In this document: positions 7,993 to 16,957 of the stretch, in pieces | How the letters are laid out: every line of letters starts with the position of its first letter | Numbering within the stretch: the stretch's first letter is position 1 | Assembly: GCA_902772635.1 (NCBI GenBank) | Contig: CACYBK010000115.1 | Location: 1-47,390 of the forward strand | Origin: an uncultured Lachnospiraceae bacterium | Lineage (GTDB): Bacteria; Bacillota; Clostridia; Lachnospirales; Lachnospiraceae | DNA length: 47,390 bases | Direction: 5' to 3' | Notes under the pieces: generated by a model | The model's database searches: none | Seen by the model: the letters and a program-made list of their open reading frames with translations, nothing else | Told to the model about the DNA's origin: nothing | Program-made: the position numbers and the translations under genes

Positions 7993-8922
7993 ATGGCAAC
8001 GGTTTCTGTCATTACCCCGTTCTATGACGGGAATGATCATATGAAGGCGTGGCAGGGCTCGATATGCGACAACGAGAATTATCTTCGAAAGATGAATGAT
8101 GAAAAAAAGACTTCACATTCCATCGAGGTGATCCTTGTAAATGATTCTCCCGGAATAGATCCGGTGCTCACGGGCATTAATTCCGGAAAGAAAAACTGGC
8201 ACACAATAGCAAACCCGAAGAATATCGGGATCCACGGCTCACGGGTACACGGGCTTTCAAAGGCAAAGGGAGAATATGTATTATTCCTTGATCAGGACGA
8301 CATTCTCCGTTATGATGCGCTCTATGCCTTCCTCGAGGAAGCAAAAAAGCATGAGGGCGAAGATGCGGTAATAATCTCAAATGCCCTTATTGATCTTGGA
8401 AATGAGAAACAAAAGCTGGTGCGTACTGCATCGCACAGGGCTTTGATGTGGGACTTTGATACATATATCAGAGTCGGGACACAGATCATATCTCCCGGAC
8501 AGTGCCTCATCAAAAGGTCTCTGATCCCTGATTTCTGGAAGGAAAATCTTCTTAAGGAGAATGGCTCGGACGATTTCTTTCTCTGGCTTCTTATGATGAA
8601 GAACGGCGTTGCCGGTGTGTTTTTTGATGAGCCGCTTTATCACCATATAGACACCGGAAGCAACATTTCGGCGGATAGCAGCGCTACAGACCGCTCCTGC
8701 TTTGAGTTCCTTGATCTTCTTTCCGGAAAAGAGATAATGTCGGAAAAAGAGATCTCGACACTCAGAAAAACCCTTTCCGTAAAAAGCCGGTTTCGGAAGG
8801 GAAATGCATTGAAAAAGCTTCTTATATCGATGGCTCATCCGATGGTGGTAGGAACGAACGTGATCTACAAGGCAAAAACGAAGACAGGATACGGCTTTGG
8901 AAGGACAGCTCCCGGGAAATGA
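7993..8922 (+). CDS. Glycosyltransferase family 2 (GT-A)
   Basis: A 309-residue GT-A protein. The N-terminus has ATVSVITPFYDGN, the central acceptor/metal site is FLDQDD (about 95-100), and an ED-like SDDFFLWLLMMKNG follows at about 190. Family 2 enzymes invert configuration using UDP- or dTDP-sugars. AAGGAGAG lies ahead of the ATG and the gene starts one base after the DUF4422 stop. The C-terminus has a basic, weakly hydrophobic stretch and no clear membrane span. Sugar specificity is unknown. Confidence 0.85.
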   Translation: MATVSVITPFYDGNDHMKAWQGSICDNENYLRKMNDEKKTSHSIEVILVNDSPGIDPVLTGINSGKKNWHTIANPKNIGIHGSRVHGLSKAKGEYVLFLDQDDILRYDALYAFLEEAKKHEGEDAVIISNALIDLGNEKQKLVRTASHRALMWDFDTYIRVGTQIISPGQCLIKRSLIPDFWKENLLKENGSDDFFLWLLMMKNGVAGVFFDEPLYHHIDTGSNISADSSATDRSCFEFLDLLSGKEIMSEKEISTLRKTLSVKSRFRKGNALKKLLISMAHPMVVGTNVIYKAKTKTGYGFGRTAPGK

Positions 8923-9896
8923 GAGGGATTTATGATACAGCCGTGCTTCTTGCGGTATATAACGGAGAGACTTATATTCAAGACCTTCTTTCCTCTCTGA
9001 AAAAGCAGGAGCTTTCGGACTTTGACATAGTTGTTTCCGATGACGGCTCATCTGATGCGACAGGAAAGATAATAGCACACGAAATACTTCGTTCGAATAT
9101 CCCGATACACAGTCTGATAAGGCCTTCGACTGATGAAAGAGGAGCAAAGGGGAATTTTCTCTTCCTCATCGAAAGCACTGAGGCAAAAACATATTTCCTC
9201 TGTGATCAGGATGATATCTGGTTTTCCTCCAAGATGAAGAAGGAAAAGGAAAGACTTGATGAGCTTCGAAAGAAGTACGGTGATGATCTGCCTCTCCTTG
9301 TGTTTTCAGACGCAGAGGTCACTGACAGCAATCTAAAGGTTATGAGCCCGTCCTTCCTTGAAATGAACGGCCTTTCGGGGGAGCGCACCGACTTTCGGCA
9401 GATTTTGATAGATAATGTGGCACCCGGCTGCACCATGTGCTTTAATCGCGCACTCCGTGAAAAATACCTTTCGGGAAGGGTGAAGTCATATGACAGTGAG
9501 TCACTTGAACTCATAGAGATGCATGACCATTATCTTCTCATGATAGCCTCGGTTTTCGGACATGTGAGCTTTTTGAACGAGCCGACACTTTTTTACAGGC
9601 AGCATGAAGATAATGAGGTTGGCGCAGGGGGAGAGGGCAAGGCGGCGAAGATAAGAAGGAACCTATCGGCACTGCTCTCAGGCAGTTTCAAAAAAGACAA
9701 AACAGAGTTCATCGAAAAAAAGAAGAGGCTCGCAAGGGCGATGCTTTGTTTTGAGGATATTCCGGATGAGGCGGGAAAAGTGTTGTCCGGATTTCTGGAT
9801 ATGGACCGGATGAAGAAATCCGAAAGGATGAGATTCCTGAAGGAAAACAATATAGGGCGAAACAGCCATGATCTTTGGTTTCGGCTGTTTGCCTGA
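8919..9896 (+). CDS. Glycosyltransferase family 2, rhamnosyltransferase-like
   Basis: A 325-residue GT-A protein with AVLLAVYNGETYIQDLLSSL (9-28), SDDGSSDATGKII, and CDQDDIWFSSKM (about 89-100), which is the pattern common in putative rhamnosyl- and alpha-L-Rha transferases. MHDHYLLMIASVFG fits the later ED-like block. It overlaps the preceding GT2 gene by four bases (ATGA), so the two should be co-translated. The exact donor is not derivable. It is the last transferase of this cluster. Confidence 0.85.
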   Translation: MRGIYDTAVLLAVYNGETYIQDLLSSLKKQELSDFDIVVSDDGSSDATGKIIAHEILRSNIPIHSLIRPSTDERGAKGNFLFLIESTEAKTYFLCDQDDIWFSSKMKKEKERLDELRKKYGDDLPLLVFSDAEVTDSNLKVMSPSFLEMNGLSGERTDFRQILIDNVAPGCTMCFNRALREKYLSGRVKSYDSESLELIEMHDHYLLMIASVFGHVSFLNEPTLFYRQHEDNEVGAGGEGKAAKIRRNLSALLSGSFKKDKTEFIEKKKRLARAMLCFEDIPDEAGKVLSGFLDMDRMKKSERMRFLKENNIGRNSHDLWFRLFA

Positions 9897-9917
9897 GTGC
9901 GGGAGGAAGTATTATTC

Positions 9918-10178
9918 ATGAATGAAAGGGAAAAGCTACTGGAGCTTAGGAACAGGACAGGAATGAACAGAAGGGAATTCTGCCAGTATTTCAACATTCC
10001 CTACAGGACGGTTCAGGATTGGGAGCTTGGCTCCCGGAAGATGCCCGCTTATCTTCTGGAACTTATGGAGTTCAAGGCCAACGCCGTGAATCTGAAGAAG
10101 GAAAAGAAGAATCAGAAAAGCGCCGAAGCTTTGGGCAAAGACGAAGGCAAAGAAACTGGAAAGGACAATGAAAATTGA
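9918..10178 (+). CDS. Small helix-turn-helix DNA-binding protein
   Basis: An 86-residue protein. Residues 5-45 form a Cro/XRE-like helix-turn-helix: RNRTGMNRREFCQYFNIPY, then RTVQDWELGSRKMPAYLLEL, a form frequent in Lachnospiraceae. The rest is a Lys/Glu-rich charged tail. ATG 9918 was chosen because GGGAGGAAG lies at optimal distance; the upstream in-frame GTG at 9897 lies before that site. Its stop overlaps the TTG start of valS. It could regulate the surrounding genes, but no operator is visible. Confidence 0.75.
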   Translation: MNEREKLLELRNRTGMNRREFCQYFNIPYRTVQDWELGSRKMPAYLLELMEFKANAVNLKKEKKNQKSAEALGKDEGKETGKDNEN

Positions 10179-12829
10179 AAGAGTTGAAAAAGACCTACGA
10201 TCCTTCCGAGATTGAGGAACGACTGTACAAGAAGTGGGAAAAGAACGGATATTTCCACGCAAAGGTTGATAAGAGCAAGAAGCCCTTCACCATCGTGATG
10301 CCGCCGCCGAATATCACGGGACAGCTTCATATGGGGCACGCCCTTGACGAGACGATGCAGGACATACTGATCAGGATGAAGCGCATGCAGGGCTACGAGG
10401 CACTCTGGCAGCCGGGCACCGATCACGCGGCCATATCCACTGAGGTCAAGATCATCAATGCCCTGAAGGAACAGGGTATCTCAAAGGATGACCTCGGAAG
10501 AGAAGGCTTTCTCGAAAAAGCCTGGGAATGGAAGGCAGAGTATCAGGGGCGCATAGACAATCAGCTCAAGAAACTCGGCTCCTCCGCGGACTGGGAACGT
10601 GAGCGCTTCACAATGGATGAGGGCTGCTCGAAGGCCGTCGAGAAGGTATTCATCAAGCTTTATGAAAAAGGCTATATATACAAGGGCAAGAGGATAATAA
10701 ACTGGTGTCCTGTCTGCAAGACCACCATAAGTGACGCCGAGGTTGAGTATGTTGAAAAGAAGGGACACTTCTGGCACATACTTTATCCTATCGCCGGAGA
10801 AGAGGGAAAGTATATTGAGATCGCGACTACCCGTCCGGAGACCATGCTCGGCGATACGGCAGTAGCCGTGAATCCGAAGGACAAGCGTTACAAAAAGCTT
10901 ATAGGAAAGAAGGTCATCCTTCCGATAGTCAACAAAGAAATCCCTGTGATCGAGGATGATTATGTGGATATGGAGTTTGGGACCGGCATCGTAAAGATCA
11001 CTCCCGCCCACGACCCCAACGACTTTGAGGTTGGAAAGAGACACGACCTTCCGGAGATAAATATCTTAAACGACGACGGGACCATAAATGAAAATGGCGG
11101 AGAATATGAAGGCCTTGACAGACTTGAAGCCAGAGAGAGGATAGTCGAGAGGCTTCAAAAAGAAGGACTCTTGAAAGAGGTCGAGGACATCGAGCACAAT
11201 GTCGGTACCCACGACAGGTGCCGTACGGATATCGAGCCCATGATCAAGCCCCAGTGGTTCGTGAAGATGGAGGAGATGGCCCGCCCCGCGCTTAATGCGG
11301 TAAAGAACGGGGACCTCACCTTTGTTCCTCAGAGGTTCTCAAAGGTCTATGTCCACTGGCTTGAAAATATCAAGGACTGGTGCATTTCAAGACAGCTCTG
11401 GTGGGGACACAGGATACCTGCTTATCAGTGCGCAGACTGCGGACATATCGTGGTAGCGCCTTCTGACAAGGCACCCAGGATCTGCCCCCGCTGCAGGAAG
11501 ATGAACATCACGCAGGATCCGGATACACTTGATACATGGTTTTCTTCGGCACTCTGGCCTTTCTCAACGCTTGGCTGGCCCGAGAAGACTCCGGAATATG
11601 ACTATTTCTATCCGACGGATGTGCTCGTGACAGGCTATGACATTATCTTCTTCTGGGTAGTAAGGATGGTCTTCTCCGGCTATGAGCAGACCGGAAAATG
11701 CCCCTTCCATACTGTGATGATCCACGGGCTTATAAGGGACAGTCTCGGAAGAAAGATGTCAAAATCGCTTGGCAATGGTATCGATCCGTTGGAGGTCATC
11801 TCAAAGTACGGCGCCGATGCCCTTAGGCTCACACTCATAACCGGAAATTCTCCCGGAAACGATATGCGCTTTTACTGGGAAAAGGTTGAAAACTCAAGGA
11901 ATTTTGCAAACAAGATATGGAATGCTTCAAGGTTCATAATGATGAACCTCCCCGACGGCGAGATAGAACTTCCCTTTGATCGTGATTTTACGACAGCTGA
12001 CAGATGGATAATATCTCTCGTGAACACCCTCGCAAAGGATGTCACGGAAAACCTCGACAAGTTTGAACTCGGCATAGCGGTTCAGAAGGTATATGATTTC
12101 CTCTGGGATGAGTTTTGTGACTGGTATATCGAATCAGTCAAATCAAGGATTTACGGCAAGGAGGGCGAGGCGTCAAAGAACGCAGCGCTGTTCACATTGA
12201 GGGAGGTTCTCTCAAGGGCGCTTAAGCTCCTTCATCCCTTCATGCCCTTCATTACCGAGGAGATATACTGCACTCTCCATCCCGAGTGCGACACCATAAT
12301 GACTGCAAAGTGGCCTGAATATTCAAAGACCCTCGCATTCAAAAAGGATGAGGAGGCTTATTCCCATATCAAGGATTTTGTTCGCGCAGTAAGGAATGTC
12401 AGGACCGACATGAATGTTCCGCCTTCAAAAAAGGCACATGTATACGTGGCTTCGGAAGACAAAAATATCAGGGAGACCTTCAATGAAAACAGTCTCCTGC
12501 TTTCGACTCTCGCGGGAACCAGCGGCATCAGTGTCGTAAAAAACACCTCCGGGGTGGAGGGTGGCACCGATTCCTGCGTTTCCCAGGGTATAGCGGGAGC
12601 TACTCTTTATCTTCCTATAGCGGAGCTCGTTGACGCTGAGAAAGAAAAGGAGCGTCTCACAAAGGAGAAGGAACGGCTTCTTGCAGAACTGAAGCGTTCC
12701 GATTCAATGCTCAATAACGAACGCTTCCTTTCAAAGGCTCCCGCAGACAAGGTGGCGGCTGAAAAAGAAAAGAGAGAAAAGTATCAAAAGATGTATGACG
12801 ATCTTCTGAGCCGTTTGGAAAAGCTCTAA
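10175..12829 (+). CDS. valS: Valyl-tRNA synthetase
   Basis: An 884-residue class I aminoacyl-tRNA synthetase that charges tRNA-Val and edits Thr. The HIGH-box is HMGH (52-55) after PPPNITGQL, and KMSKS is at 527-531. A Cys4 zinc-ribbon insertion (CADC, later CPRC, about 426-448) precedes DTLDTWFSSALWPFSTLGW. A C-terminal coiled coil (about 815-884) clamps the tRNA. The start is TTG 10175, which gives MKELKKTYDP, the usual family N-terminus, with AAAGGAC upstream. No T-box precedes it. It is cotranscribed with the HTH gene and ends at a terminator lying inside licD. Confidence 0.97.
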   Translation: MKELKKTYDPSEIEERLYKKWEKNGYFHAKVDKSKKPFTIVMPPPNITGQLHMGHALDETMQDILIRMKRMQGYEALWQPGTDHAAISTEVKIINALKEQGISKDDLGREGFLEKAWEWKAEYQGRIDNQLKKLGSSADWERERFTMDEGCSKAVEKVFIKLYEKGYIYKGKRIINWCPVCKTTISDAEVEYVEKKGHFWHILYPIAGEEGKYIEIATTRPETMLGDTAVAVNPKDKRYKKLIGKKVILPIVNKEIPVIEDDYVDMEFGTGIVKITPAHDPNDFEVGKRHDLPEINILNDDGTINENGGEYEGLDRLEARERIVERLQKEGLLKEVEDIEHNVGTHDRCRTDIEPMIKPQWFVKMEEMARPALNAVKNGDLTFVPQRFSKVYVHWLENIKDWCISRQLWWGHRIPAYQCADCGHIVVAPSDKAPRICPRCRKMNITQDPDTLDTWFSSALWPFSTLGWPEKTPEYDYFYPTDVLVTGYDIIFFWVVRMVFSGYEQTGKCPFHTVMIHGLIRDSLGRKMSKSLGNGIDPLEVISKYGADALRLTLITGNSPGNDMRFYWEKVENSRNFANKIWNASRFIMMNLPDGEIELPFDRDFTTADRWIISLVNTLAKDVTENLDKFELGIAVQKVYDFLWDEFCDWYIESVKSRIYGKEGEASKNAALFTLREVLSRALKLLHPFMPFITEEIYCTLHPECDTIMTAKWPEYSKTLAFKKDEEAYSHIKDFVRAVRNVRTDMNVPPSKKAHVYVASEDKNIRETFNENSLLLSTLAGTSGISVVKNTSGVEGGTDSCVSQGIAGATLYLPIAELVDAEKEKERLTKEKERLLAELKRSDSMLNNERFLSKAPADKVAAEKEKREKYQKMYDDLLSRLEKL

Positions 12830-12837
12830 ATGTTTTT

Positions 12838-13803
12838 TTAGACGGGGATCCCCAGTGCCTTTAAGGTATTGAAAGAGGGATCCCCGTTTTTTGACAGAAA
12901 ATCCTTAAGCCCGTTTATATAGAAATCAAGGAAGGCGTGGTCAGAGGTCCGGTTTGCGGGAGGAGTCATATAGTCACTGCCGTAATATGAAGTCAATACA
13001 GCATCATAGCCCTCCGGGATAATGATGCTTCCTGTTTCAAAGGGGACGCGCTTTTTTTTGAAGATGTCCTTCTTCCATACCCGGTCCACGGCATCGTGAT
13101 AGCAGCAGTTTGACCAGAGCACATAGCACTTTGCTTCCGTGGGACGTACGCTTCTTACAATGTCCTCGTACAGCGTTTCAAGTTGAATGAGGATGTCTTT
13201 TTTTCTGTCAAGCTTCTTTCCGGTAAGCTTCTCTATGGCTTCAAGCTTTGTCAAAGTGTCCGGGGTGTCGGGATTTATAGTCTGCGAGCTTATCGTATAG
13301 AGGAGAAGCTCAGAGAGACCGAATATGGTATCGCGAAACGACTGATCGTCCGGACACAGATCCAGTATTGAAATATCGATCCCGAGAGGGAACGGACAGC
13401 CATAGTTTTCAGACAGCCATTCATCTGTGAGTGAAACGGAAAGCGAGTTCATTATCCTCGGCATTCCTATATAGGGGTGAAGGACGGCAGAGGTGCCACG
13501 ATTTCCGACAAGAGCATAGCTTTCAGGGAAGACCTTTTTGAAATTCTTTTCGAGGATATCATAGTCTCTTCGCGTCATCAGTATGTCGATGTCATTGTCC
13601 CAGGGGATAATTCCCTTCTCCCTTACTGCGCCGAGCAAGGTTCCGCAGTCAGCGAAATAGGTGATCCCGAGAGTCTCACAGGCCTTGTCCACGTTATATA
13701 GGACTTTCAAGGTCGAGGCCCAGATACGCTTCATATATGCAGGTATAAGATAGTCACGTCTTACTTCATCCTGAAAATAATCATCGGGAAAACTGAACAT
13801 CAT
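12838..13803 (-). CDS. LicD family nucleotidyltransferase-fold transferase
   Basis: A 321-residue protein with the LicD signature around residues 37-65: LGITYFADCGTLLGAVRE followed by IIPWDNDIDILMTRRDYD, the Asp pair of a nucleotidyltransferase fold. LicD proteins attach phosphocholine or similar phospho-alcohols to teichoic acid or glycans. It follows two SGNH genes with a 4-base overlap, which supports a role in decorating a surface polymer. AGGAGG lies three bases from the first ATG and six from a second at 13800, so the true start could be either. The last codons form the arms of the valS terminator. Confidence 0.85.
   Translation of the reverse strand: MMFSFPDDYFQDEVRRDYLIPAYMKRIWASTLKVLYNVDKACETLGITYFADCGTLLGAVREKGIIPWDNDIDILMTRRDYDILEKNFKKVFPESYALVGNRGTSAVLHPYIGMPRIMNSLSVSLTDEWLSENYGCPFPLGIDISILDLCPDDQSFRDTIFGLSELLLYTISSQTINPDTPDTLTKLEAIEKLTGKKLDRKKDILIQLETLYEDIVRSVRPTEAKCYVLWSNCCYHDAVDRVWKKDIFKKKRVPFETGSIIIPEGYDAVLTSYYGSDYMTPPANRTSDHAFLDFYINGLKDFLSKNGDPSFNTLKALGIPV
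12842..12892 (+). terminator. valS intrinsic terminator inside the licD coding end
   Basis: ACGGGGATCCC (12842-12852) pairs perfectly with GGGATCCCCGT (12877-12887) around a 24-nt loop, followed by TTTTTT on the plus strand. The arms encode the C-terminal residues of licD on the other strand. The minus strand lacks a U-tract after the stem, so it should stop only valS transcription. Confidence 0.8.
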
Positions 13804-14783
13804 TTTCCTCCTGCTGTCATTTCTGCGACCATTTTTTCATATTTTTTGAGAAGCTCGTTCCAGGAGGAATAGGAAGGGTCATTTGACCTGTCCTCAAGCG
13901 GTACTATTTCATTTAGGAAGGGAAGAAGCTTTCCCGAGATCTTTATAGAGCCGGAGAGGTTCACATGGTCACCGTTGTCGAGGGTGTCGGTGCTCCAGTC
14001 TATGCCTGTCTCCTCAAGCCTTGTATTGAAATCGTAGTAGGGAACATCTATCTCTTTGGCGTAAGCAGTCAGGGCATCTATTACAGCAGGATTGTAATTC
14101 ACCGGTGAAGGGGAAGAGTAGAAGACGACCTTTGCGCCATTTCGTTCGCAGAGATCCAATATACGCCCCATGAAATAGCGGCTTTCCGGAGGGATCTCGG
14201 TGCGTGAGCCCTTGTTGTCATCATCCATATAATCAGCACCGCCGTAGGCCCTTACAGCGGTCATAATCTCATAGCCCTTGAAATAATTGTCGTCCGCCTT
14301 CTCCTCCCCCATCAGGACCTGCTTCCATTTGTCATGATAGACGAAGATCGAAAAGAGATTCTTGAGCTCGCCTTTTACGACCTTTCCAATGTTTTCGGCC
14401 ATGCTGTCCTTTCCGATCATGCAGTGGGTCTCGATCAGGACCACCTTTGGGGACTGGGTGGCAAAGGCCTTCCGGAGCGCGAAATAGGTTTCGCCGATAT
14501 GCTGTCCGGGCTGCCCCACAAGGTAAAGAGGGACTCCGCCTTCCTTCCAGAAGTACATGGGATTGATGGAGGTATAGGCTTCGCTGTCGCCAAGGGCGAT
14601 AACATCAAGGGTCTCTTCGGGCTCGTTCATGAGCCCGGCCACACAGCGCTGGCGGCCGGTGACATTGGGGTTGCCCTTTACATAAAAGTTGTTGATCAGG
14701 AAGGAGATCAGAAAGAGTGCACCGAAAAAGATGATGACAAAGGCGGCCGCCCTGATGATCCCTTTTTTTCTTTCTTCGTTCAT
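13800..14783 (-). CDS. SGNH-hydrolase-like envelope protein, copy 2
   Basis: A 327-residue protein with one N-terminal membrane span (about 10-29) and an exported SGNH/GDSL-like domain. The nucleophile block is ALGDSEAYTSINP (Ser in GDS), and the C-terminal block is NGDHVNLSG with the catalytic His after Asp. It is a close paralogue of the gene just upstream: they share GDSEAY, NPM, IGETY, PKVVLIETH and IFVYHDKWK. Such proteins act as O-acyl esterases or acyltransferases on surface glycans; substrate unknown. It overlaps both neighbours by four bases. Confidence 0.75.
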   Translation of the reverse strand: MNEERKKGIIRAAAFVIIFFGALFLISFLINNFYVKGNPNVTGRQRCVAGLMNEPEETLDVIALGDSEAYTSINPMYFWKEGGVPLYLVGQPGQHIGETYFALRKAFATQSPKVVLIETHCMIGKDSMAENIGKVVKGELKNLFSIFVYHDKWKQVLMGEEKADDNYFKGYEIMTAVRAYGGADYMDDDNKGSRTEIPPESRYFMGRILDLCERNGAKVVFYSSPSPVNYNPAVIDALTAYAKEIDVPYYDFNTRLEETGIDWSTDTLDNGDHVNLSGSIKISGKLLPFLNEIVPLEDRSNDPSYSSWNELLKKYEKMVAEMTAGGK

Positions 14784-15754
14784 TTCGTATTTTCCAGTTC
14801 GTTCTTCATGGCAAGATATCTTTCATAGAGAGCATCCCAGTCCTTGTAACTATTGTCCTTTGAGCGGTCCTCCATGCTCACGTTTTCTTTTATGAAATTA
14901 ATGAGGTAATGTGTGACTTTGTCCGCACCATTGACATTCAGGTGATCCCCCTCATCAATTGAATCTGTCTTCCAGTCTATACCGATCTTGTCATTTTCCG
15001 CATTCAGATCTGAATAGGGGACTCCTATCTCAGAAGCATAAGCTGTCAGGGCCTCATGCGTCGCTGCATTGTAATTGACAGGGGAAGGTGCTGAATAGAG
15101 CATTAACTTTGCGCCTTTTTCCTCGCAGAGCTTCATTATCCTCTCCATATAAAACCTTGAAGCTGAGGAAACAGAGGCATTTGAGCCGTTGTTTTGCAAG
15201 AGCTCATCGCCCTGATACGGCATGGACTGGGTCTTTATTTTGAAGCCCTTGAAAAAGTTGGGGTCGTCTTTGTCGTCGCCGGTGAGAAGTTCCTTCCACT
15301 TGTCGTGATAAACAAAGATTGGGAAGAGTGTTTTCAACTCATCTTTTACAAATTCACCTAAGTTTTCCGCGAGATTCCCCTCTGCAATGAGACCGTGGGT
15401 TTCGATCAGGACGACCTTCGGAGTCTGTGTTCTCAAGGCTTTTTTCAGCTCTGAATAGGTTTCGCCAATGAACTGGGCAGAGTGTCCGAGGAGAAAGGAG
15501 GGAATGCCGGCCTCATTCCAGACTGTCATGGGATTGAAGGAGGAATAGGCCTCGCTGTCTCCAAGTGTGATGAGGTCAAGTGTATCCGGCTTTTCATTCA
15601 TCACTTCGATCACGCAGCGCAGACGCCCGGCTATATAGGGCTTCTTCTTGAGATACAGCTCGCTCATCGCATTTGAAAGGAGAAAGACAAGGATGACAAG
15701 TATCAGGATGAAGGCAATGAGCCGTATTATATTGTTTTTTCTTTCAGCGGACAT
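14780..15754 (-). CDS. SGNH-hydrolase-like envelope protein, copy 1
   Basis: A 324-residue paralogue of the next gene, with an N-terminal membrane span (RLIAFILILVILVFLLSNAM) and an SGNH-like domain: LGDSEAYSSFNP near residue 67 and DEGDHLNVNG near the C-terminus. ATG 15754 is the chosen start. It has no Shine-Dalgarno, but an extended -10 promoter ends ten bases upstream, so the mRNA is probably nearly leaderless. An upstream in-frame start (15853) would read through that promoter. It is first in a three-gene operon with the second SGNH copy and licD, most likely acting on a cell-wall polymer. Confidence 0.75.
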   Translation of the reverse strand: MSAERKNNIIRLIAFILILVILVFLLSNAMSELYLKKKPYIAGRLRCVIEVMNEKPDTLDLITLGDSEAYSSFNPMTVWNEAGIPSFLLGHSAQFIGETYSELKKALRTQTPKVVLIETHGLIAEGNLAENLGEFVKDELKTLFPIFVYHDKWKELLTGDDKDDPNFFKGFKIKTQSMPYQGDELLQNNGSNASVSSASRFYMERIMKLCEEKGAKLMLYSAPSPVNYNAATHEALTAYASEIGVPYSDLNAENDKIGIDWKTDSIDEGDHLNVNGADKVTHYLINFIKENVSMEDRSKDNSYKDWDALYERYLAMKNELENTK

Positions 15755-15764
15755 ATCGAGTGGC

Positions 15765-15794
15765 ATTATAGCATAAGTAGGAAACATCTTCCAA
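15765..15794 (-). promoter_or_regulatory. Promoter of the SGNH-SGNH-licD operon
   Basis: On the minus strand, TTGGAA (15794-15789), an 18-bp spacer ending in TGC, and a perfect TATAAT (15770-15765), so an extended -10. The start codon at 15754 lies ten bases beyond, giving a predicted leader of only about 2-4 nt. Confidence 0.75.
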
Positions 15795-15817
15795 CCGGCG
15801 CATGAGGACGCACATGT

Positions 15818-15846
15818 TTGACAGATGTTTATAAATTCATTATTAT
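15818..15846 (+). promoter_or_regulatory. Promoter abutting the NAGPA-domain gene
   Basis: Perfect TTGACA (15818-15823), a 17-bp spacer and TATTAT (15841-15846). ATG 15854 follows seven bases after the -10, so +1 should fall at or just before the start codon. No Shine-Dalgarno is present. Confidence 0.8.
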
Positions 15847-15853
15847 ATGCCAC

Positions 15854-16939
15854 ATGGCAAAAAAAAGGAAAAACAGAAAAAGAAGATTGATAAAGACGAT
15901 CATCGTTCGTTCCCTTGCGATCCTTGGAACAGCGGTGGCTCTTTTTGTGATACTCGTTTTTGGACTGGTTTCTGTAATTTCACTCGGCCCTTCCGAAACT
16001 GCGAAGGGAATATTTGTCAATTCCGTTATGGGAACGAGCGCGGCGAAGTTCCTTGCGCGCATTTATTTCTCAGAGGAAGAGATACAAAAGATGATCTCCT
16101 CAGAGCAGGAGGAGGCAAGTGTGGAATTTGATCCCAATTCCCTCGACCTTGTAAAGATCAAAACAGAGGCTGAGCTAAAGGAGGGAGCGCTCCCTGTCGA
16201 TACGCCGGCGGCCGAGCAGGATCCGGCTACGATCACCTCTGATCCGGACGGCGACGGGATAGAGGCTCTTGAGATCACGGGCGAAGGCTTCACGGGAAAC
16301 CTCCTTATAGTTTATGATCCCGCTCGTGTTCATTTTTATTCAATAAGCAATTTCTCAACTTCCGGCTCCGGAAAGAAGATCACTACCATAATCAACGAAA
16401 CAGGCGCTGTCGCCGCCATCAACGGCGGAGGCTTCTACGATCCCGATGGCCATGGTCAGGGCGGTATGCCTATTGGTCCTACCTTTGTAAACGGGGAACT
16501 GGTGTCAAATTTCGATCCCGATCATTATTATACGATAATAGGTATGACGGGTGAGCACAAGCTTCTTGTCGGAAATATCTCGGCTTCCCAGGCCCTGCAG
16601 AATGGCATAGTTGAGGGAATTACCTTCGGGCCTGCACTGGTTTTGAACGGTAAGGCTGTTGAATTTGCGGAGATAAGAGGAGGACTTAATCCAAGGTCCG
16701 CCATAGGTCAGCGCGCGGACGGCGCGATCCTCCTGATGACGGTAAACGGGCGCCAGCCCGGGTCTCTCGGCGCCACCTACAAGCAGATGGGAGAACTGAT
16801 GCTCAAATACGGCGCAGTGACAGCGGGAAATCTGGACGGCGGTTCCTCTTCGCGTCTTTTCTACAAGGGCGAGCAGCTGAACAAATCCTCATCCCTCATA
16901 GGGATGCGTCCTGTTCCCAATGCGATAATAGTAAAGTAA
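15854..16939 (+). CDS. Phosphodiester glycosidase (NAGPA-domain) exopolysaccharide protein
   Basis: A 361-residue membrane-anchored protein: a very basic N-terminus (KKRKNRKRR), one membrane span (about 14-38), then a spacer and the NAGPA domain. Domain marks are AAINGGGFYDPDG, INPRSAIGQ-like LNPRSAIGQ, LMTVNGRQPGSLGATYKQMG and GNLDGGSSS. Relatives hydrolyse N-acetylglucosamine-1-phosphodiester bonds or process exopolysaccharide and teichoic acid outside the cell. The start is ATG 15854; a TTG at 15818 in the same frame is the T of the -35 box. It is divergent from the SGNH-licD operon and likely works in the same envelope. Confidence 0.85.
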   Translation: MAKKRKNRKRRLIKTIIVRSLAILGTAVALFVILVFGLVSVISLGPSETAKGIFVNSVMGTSAAKFLARIYFSEEEIQKMISSEQEEASVEFDPNSLDLVKIKTEAELKEGALPVDTPAAEQDPATITSDPDGDGIEALEITGEGFTGNLLIVYDPARVHFYSISNFSTSGSGKKITTIINETGAVAAINGGGFYDPDGHGQGGMPIGPTFVNGELVSNFDPDHYYTIIGMTGEHKLLVGNISASQALQNGIVEGITFGPALVLNGKAVEFAEIRGGLNPRSAIGQRADGAILLMTVNGRQPGSLGATYKQMGELMLKYGAVTAGNLDGGSSSRLFYKGEQLNKSSSLIGMRPVPNAIIVK

Positions 16940-16957
16940 AGGATCGGTATCATATAA

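Noticed and set aside
9897-10200. Possible T-box or leader upstream of valS
   Set aside because: No T-box sequence or terminator is present; the region codes for the HTH protein.
15818-15853. TTG start giving 12 extra residues to the NAGPA-domain protein
   Set aside because: The TTG is the first part of a perfect TTGACA -35 box and has no ribosome binding site. ATG 15854 gives the typical basic-then-hydrophobic N-terminus.
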